A stretch of 9,121 nucleotides of DNA from an uncultured Mediterranea sp. GTDB lineage: Bacteria; Bacteroidota; Bacteroidia; Bacteroidales; Bacteroidaceae. Within the stretch, counting starts at the first letter, position 1. Each line of letters begins with the position of its first letter. Both the position numbers and the translations under genes were made by a program. Shown here one piece after another: positions 6,417-9,121 of the stretch. Location: the NCBI GenBank assembly GCA_946007445.1, contig CAMGAL010000068.1:1-9121 (forward strand). The letters are read 5' to 3'. Under the pieces are notes generated by a model that searched no databases, was not told the DNA's origin, and was given only the letters and a program-made list of their open reading frames with translations.

Positions 6417-6426
6417 CCTCGCGAGG
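6417..6426. promoter_or_regulatory. Perfect 10-bp palindrome, candidate operator
   Basis: CCTCGCGAGG is self-complementary, and with one bulged C the symmetry extends by TTT on the left and AAA on the right. Its centre lies about 29 bp upstream of the TATATTTG element, roughly where the -33 contact would be, so a bound protein could block the promoter. No known regulator site is recognised. Confidence 0.35.
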
Positions 6427-6449
6427 AAAGACAAAAGGAAGATAATTTC

Positions 6450-6457
6450 TATATTTG
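6450..6457 (+). promoter_or_regulatory. Putative -7 promoter element for the binding-protein/phosphatase operon
   Basis: TATATTTG is an exact TAnnTTTG match in an AT-rich stretch, ending 20 nt before ATG 6478, a typical leader length for this phylum. There is no obvious -33 TTTG. It is the only good promoter candidate ahead of the two-gene sensory unit. Confidence 0.55.
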
Positions 6458-6477
6458 CGCTCAGAAACAGTTCGGAC

Positions 6478-7431
6478 ATGAGAAAAGACCTCAAACACAG
6501 ATTCCTGGTCAGCTGCTTGTGGCTTTGCGGAATGGCCACAATGCTATCGGCACAGACCCGTTTGGTGTTCACTCCCCAGTGGACGCCCCAGAGCCAGTTT
6601 GCCGGCTACTATGCAGCCATGGAGTTGGGCTATTACAAAGCCGAAGGGCTGGATGTGGAAATCGTACACCCCTCGCCCTCATACCCTGCTCTGAACCGCC
6701 TGTACGAAGGCAGTAGCGACGTCATCAGCCTGCAGCTGCAGCAAGCCTTGGCACAAATCGACCAGGGCTACCCCTTGGTGAACATCCTGCAGACCTCGGC
6801 ACGCAACTCGCTGATGATAGTGCCCCGCCACGACGACATCCGCAAGCCCGCCGACCTGAAAGACAAGAAGGTGGGCATCTGGAAAGCCGGATTCGGTGAG
6901 GTGGCCCTGATGGCCAACACGGACAGTGCCTGGAACATACGTTGGATACCCTTCATCCACAACATCAACCTCTACATATCGGGAGCCATCGATGCCACAC
7001 TGGCCATGAGTTACAACGAATACCTGCAGATACGCGCTTCGGGCGTGAACCCCAAGCATGTATTCCGACTGGCCGACATGGGCTATGACATCCCTGAGGA
7101 TGGACTCTACGTGTCGCGCGAGCGATTTCTGGCTAACCGAAAGGCCTTCGAAGCCTTTGCCCGCGCCTCGCGCAAGGGGTGGGAGTGGGTGGCCGAACAC
7201 CGCGAAGAGGCCTTGGAAATCGTGATGAGGCAGGTGGCGGAACACCATGTCAGCACCAACCGCCCGCACCAGAAGTGGATGCTGGACGAGATACTCCTGC
7301 TGCAGACACCACGCTCGGGCGGAAAAGCCCTCTTCCAGCTCACGCCCGAACAGGTGGATCGAACATCGGCACTGATGATGCGCCACCGCAGACTCTCGCG
7401 GCCGGTGTCCTACGAGGAGCTATGCCCATGA
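6478..7431 (+). CDS. Periplasmic substrate-binding protein, NMT1/ThiY/SsuA-like
   Basis: This 317-residue protein belongs to the NMT1/THI5-like periplasmic binding proteins, relatives of which bind pyrimidine precursors of thiamine, sulfonates or similar small molecules for ABC importers. A Sec signal peptide is clear: basic MRKDLKHR, a hydrophobic core, and a likely cut after Ala25 (LSA-Q). No lipobox cysteine is placed for lipidation. The mature start TPQWTPQSQFAGYYAAMELGYY, followed by KAEGLDVEI (residues 32-62), is the family signature, and the lobe-linking parts ADLKDKKVGIW and GAIDATLAMSYNEY also fit. Length is standard. No permease or ATPase gene lies beside it in the window; the next gene, 39 nt on, is a sensor phosphatase. 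It may therefore deliver ligand to that sensor rather than to a transporter. The ligand is unknown; the family call is strong and the signalling role is inference. Confidence 0.88.
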   Translation: MRKDLKHRFLVSCLWLCGMATMLSAQTRLVFTPQWTPQSQFAGYYAAMELGYYKAEGLDVEIVHPSPSYPALNRLYEGSSDVISLQLQQALAQIDQGYPLVNILQTSARNSLMIVPRHDDIRKPADLKDKKVGIWKAGFGEVALMANTDSAWNIRWIPFIHNINLYISGAIDATLAMSYNEYLQIRASGVNPKHVFRLADMGYDIPEDGLYVSRERFLANRKAFEAFARASRKGWEWVAEHREEALEIVMRQVAEHHVSTNRPHQKWMLDEILLLQTPRSGGKALFQLTPEQVDRTSALMMRHRRLSRPVSYEELCP

Positions 7432-7470
7432 AACGTCAGTAAATAACCTTATAAAATCAGATTCAACCCA

Positions 7471-9121
7471 GTGAACATCAAGATAAGTTCTTCCTTCTCG
7501 GCTCGATTGAGTCTATGGGTCATTCTCATAGCCGTTGCGGTCTTTGTGACGGCATTCGTGGCCTTCTTCCACACCGCCCGTGAGCGGGTGCGCGAAGAGG
7601 CATCCAGTCATGCCCAAGAAGCACTCTCCACGACCATTCAGCGGGTAGACCACGTGCTGGAGAATGTGGAAGTGGCCGTGCGCAATGCCGCTCCCGCCAT
7701 CAGCGAACGGCTGGATCATCCCGACGCTATGTATGGCATCACCCGCAAGTTGCTGGAGAACAATCCCATGATAGCCGGAAGCGCCATTGCCTTCGAACCG
7801 GGCTACTACGCCGAAAAGGGCATCCTCTTCTCGCCCTACGCCTATCGTTACAACGACCGTATCGACACCCTGCAACTGGGCACGGAGGAGTATGACTACC
7901 CCTACATGGACTGGTATCAGATACCCAAGCTTCTGGACCGCCCCTACTGGAGTGAACCCTACTACGACGATGGCGGCGGCGAGATGATCATGACCACCTA
8001 CTCCCTTCCCCTGCACGATGCCGAGGGCAAGCTCTATGCCATCTTCACGGCCGACCTCTCGCTGGAATGGCTCACCGGAGAGGTGAACCGTATGCAACCC
8101 TATCCCCATTCGTACAACCTGATGGTGGGTCGCGGAGGAGCCTACTTGGTTCACAGACAGCGCGAAAGACTGCTGGCTGAGACGGTCTTCACCGCCACCC
8201 TCGACATGGCCGACACCACCGTGATGGAAATCGGTCAGAACATGGTGGACGGACGCGAGGGCATGTCGTTGCTGCAGAACGACGACACGCTGAGCTATGT
8301 GTTCTACGCCCCCATCGAGCGCACCGGTTGGTCGCTGGCCTTGGTCTGCCCGTATCAAGATGTCTTCCAAGGCGTGGAGCGCACGCGCAACCATGCCCTG
8401 CTCATCGCCCTCGTCGGACTCGTGCTGCTGGGCATCACCGTCTATCGCACCGTGCGTCGTACCACCGCTCCGCTGACCAAGTTTGCCGAGTCGGCCAAGC
8501 GCATTGCCCAAGGTGACTTCAACGCTCCCCTGCCTCAGATAGAGAGCCGCGACGAGATGCTGCAACTGCACGACTCGTTCCAGGTGATGCAGCGATCGCT
8601 CGTGACCTACATGGACGAACTGCGCACCACGACGGCCAACAAGGAGCGCATCGAGAGCGAACTGCGCATTGCCAGCGATATACAGATGGGCATGATTCCC
8701 AAGATATTCCCGCCCTTCCCCGACCGCAGTGACGTGGACCTCTACGCCACCCTGACACCGGCCAAAGAGGTGGGAGGCGACCTGTATGACTTCTTCATCG
8801 ACGACGACCGCCTCTTCTTCACCATCGGCGACGTGTCGGGCAAAGGTGTGCCGGCCTCGTTGCTCATGGCCGTGACGCGCAGCCTGTTCCGCACCATGTC
8901 GGGACACCTCGACCAGCCGTCGGGCATTGTGCGCTCGCTCAACGAAGCCATCTCCGAGTCCAACGATTCGGGCATGTTCTGTACCCTCTTCCTCGGCATT
9001 CTCGACCTGAAGACGGGGCAGCTCGTCTATTGTAACGCCGGACACAACGCACCGCTCATCGCAACTGCCGAGGGTGAGGTGCCCTATATCGAGATCAAGA
9101 CCACCCACCCGCACGCACACA
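7471..9121 (+). CDS. Membrane sensor phosphatase: Cache-HAMP-SpoIIE/PP2C (3' end outside window)
   Basis: The frame is open from GTG 7471 to the window edge, giving 550 residues. An in-frame TAA at 7444-7446 rules out an earlier start, and no in-frame ATG is near. The order is TM helix about 13-33, an extracytoplasmic Cache-like domain about 35-305 (aromatic motif WYQIPKLLDRPYWSEPYYD at 148-166, then TADLSLEWL), TM helix 309-325, a HAMP linker (APLTKFAESAKRIAQGDF), a helix with ELRIASDIQMGMIP (397-410), and a SpoIIE-type PP2C phosphatase. Metal-binding residues are present as VGGDLYD (Asp437) and IGDVSGKG (Asp454), and NAGHNAP at 522-528 is also typical. The last catalytic Asp region lies beyond the edge. 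Such enzymes dephosphorylate STAS-domain anti-sigma antagonists in partner-switching pathways; the partner here is not visible. It probably shares an mRNA with the upstream binding-protein gene. Confidence 0.93.
   Translation, partial: MNIKISSSFSARLSLWVILIAVAVFVTAFVAFFHTARERVREEASSHAQEALSTTIQRVDHVLENVEVAVRNAAPAISERLDHPDAMYGITRKLLENNPMIAGSAIAFEPGYYAEKGILFSPYAYRYNDRIDTLQLGTEEYDYPYMDWYQIPKLLDRPYWSEPYYDDGGGEMIMTTYSLPLHDAEGKLYAIFTADLSLEWLTGEVNRMQPYPHSYNLMVGRGGAYLVHRQRERLLAETVFTATLDMADTTVMEIGQNMVDGREGMSLLQNDDTLSYVFYAPIERTGWSLALVCPYQDVFQGVERTRNHALLIALVGLVLLGITVYRTVRRTTAPLTKFAESAKRIAQGDFNAPLPQIESRDEMLQLHDSFQVMQRSLVTYMDELRTTTANKERIESELRIASDIQMGMIPKIFPPFPDRSDVDLYATLTPAKEVGGDLYDFFIDDDRLFFTIGDVSGKGVPASLLMAVTRSLFRTMSGHLDQPSGIVRSLNEAISESNDSGMFCTLFLGILDLKTGQLVYCNAGHNAPLIATAEGEVPYIEIKTTHPHAH

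Larger units (their letters stand above)
6220..6477 (+). other. Structured 258-bp intergenic region
   Basis: No gene is seen here. From left to right the stretch holds a T-run (6223-6229), a large imperfect inverted repeat (6229-6350), a 25-nt pure pyrimidine tract (6377-6401), an AT-rich weak hairpin GGAAA-AAATA-TTTCC (6403-6417), a perfect palindrome CCTCGCGAGG (6417-6426) that shares base 6417 with that hairpin, and a promoter-like TATATTTG (6450-6457) serving the binding-protein gene. The two hairpins overlap and so are mutually exclusive if formed in RNA. Confidence 0.7.

Noticed and set aside
7179..7442. Small frame ending MPMKRQ after the binding protein
   Set aside because: It is a shifted frame inside the binding-protein gene; the ATG codons at its end give only a few residues before a stop.
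7513..9120. Open frame of 535 codons on the minus strand
   Set aside because: It lies wholly antisense to the phosphatase gene, whose domains are clear. Its composition, rich in His, Gly, Val and Gln, is what GC-rich third positions produce on the opposite strand.

Overview
The window looks like a chromosomal segment of a fairly GC-rich member of the Bacteroidales (Bacteroidaceae or Prevotellaceae is my best guess). Three things point there. The gene contents and their order are familiar from that group: dnaE, thioredoxin, an acidic hypothetical protein, an FtsB/DivIC-like protein, a small membrane protein and NhaC. No start codon has a Shine-Dalgarno sequence, and several are instead preceded by A-rich stretches. 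Three promoter-like elements match the Bacteroidetes -7 consensus TAnnTTTG exactly. No phage, plasmid, insertion sequence, CRISPR array, tRNA or rRNA is visible, so most of the window is ordinary core genome.

Layout. Positions 1-4421, plus strand: the 3' third of dnaE, then trxA, a small acidic protein of unknown function, a 110-bp gap with a perfect hairpin, an FtsB/DivIC-like septum protein, a four-helix membrane protein and an NhaC-type Na+/H+ antiporter. Spacers are 40, 4, 110, 39 and 5 nt, so most of this block could be co-transcribed. Positions 4388-5698, minus strand: a DinF-type MATE exporter that converges on nhaC and overlaps its 3' end by 34 bp. Positions 5699-5769: a 71-bp divergent promoter region serving the MATE gene and a secreted TPR protein (5770-6219). 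Positions 6220-6477: a 258-bp gap with a strongly structured imperfect inverted repeat of about 120 bp, a pyrimidine tract, a perfect 10-bp palindrome and a promoter-like element.

Positions 6478-9121, plus strand, are the most interesting part. A periplasmic binding protein of the NMT1/ThiY/SsuA type has no ABC permease or ATPase gene beside it in the window. It is followed 39 nt later by a membrane sensor with the order TM, Cache-like extracytoplasmic domain, TM, HAMP, SpoIIE/PP2C phosphatase, cut by the window edge. The long sensor frame runs open to the edge and begins at GTG 7471. My reading is that the two form an envelope sensory pair in which a small ligand controls a partner-switching phosphatase. 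This is inference; the downstream genes that would test it lie outside the window.

Functionally the left block is housekeeping (replication, thiol redox, division, sodium/pH homeostasis), the centre is export, and the right end is signalling.
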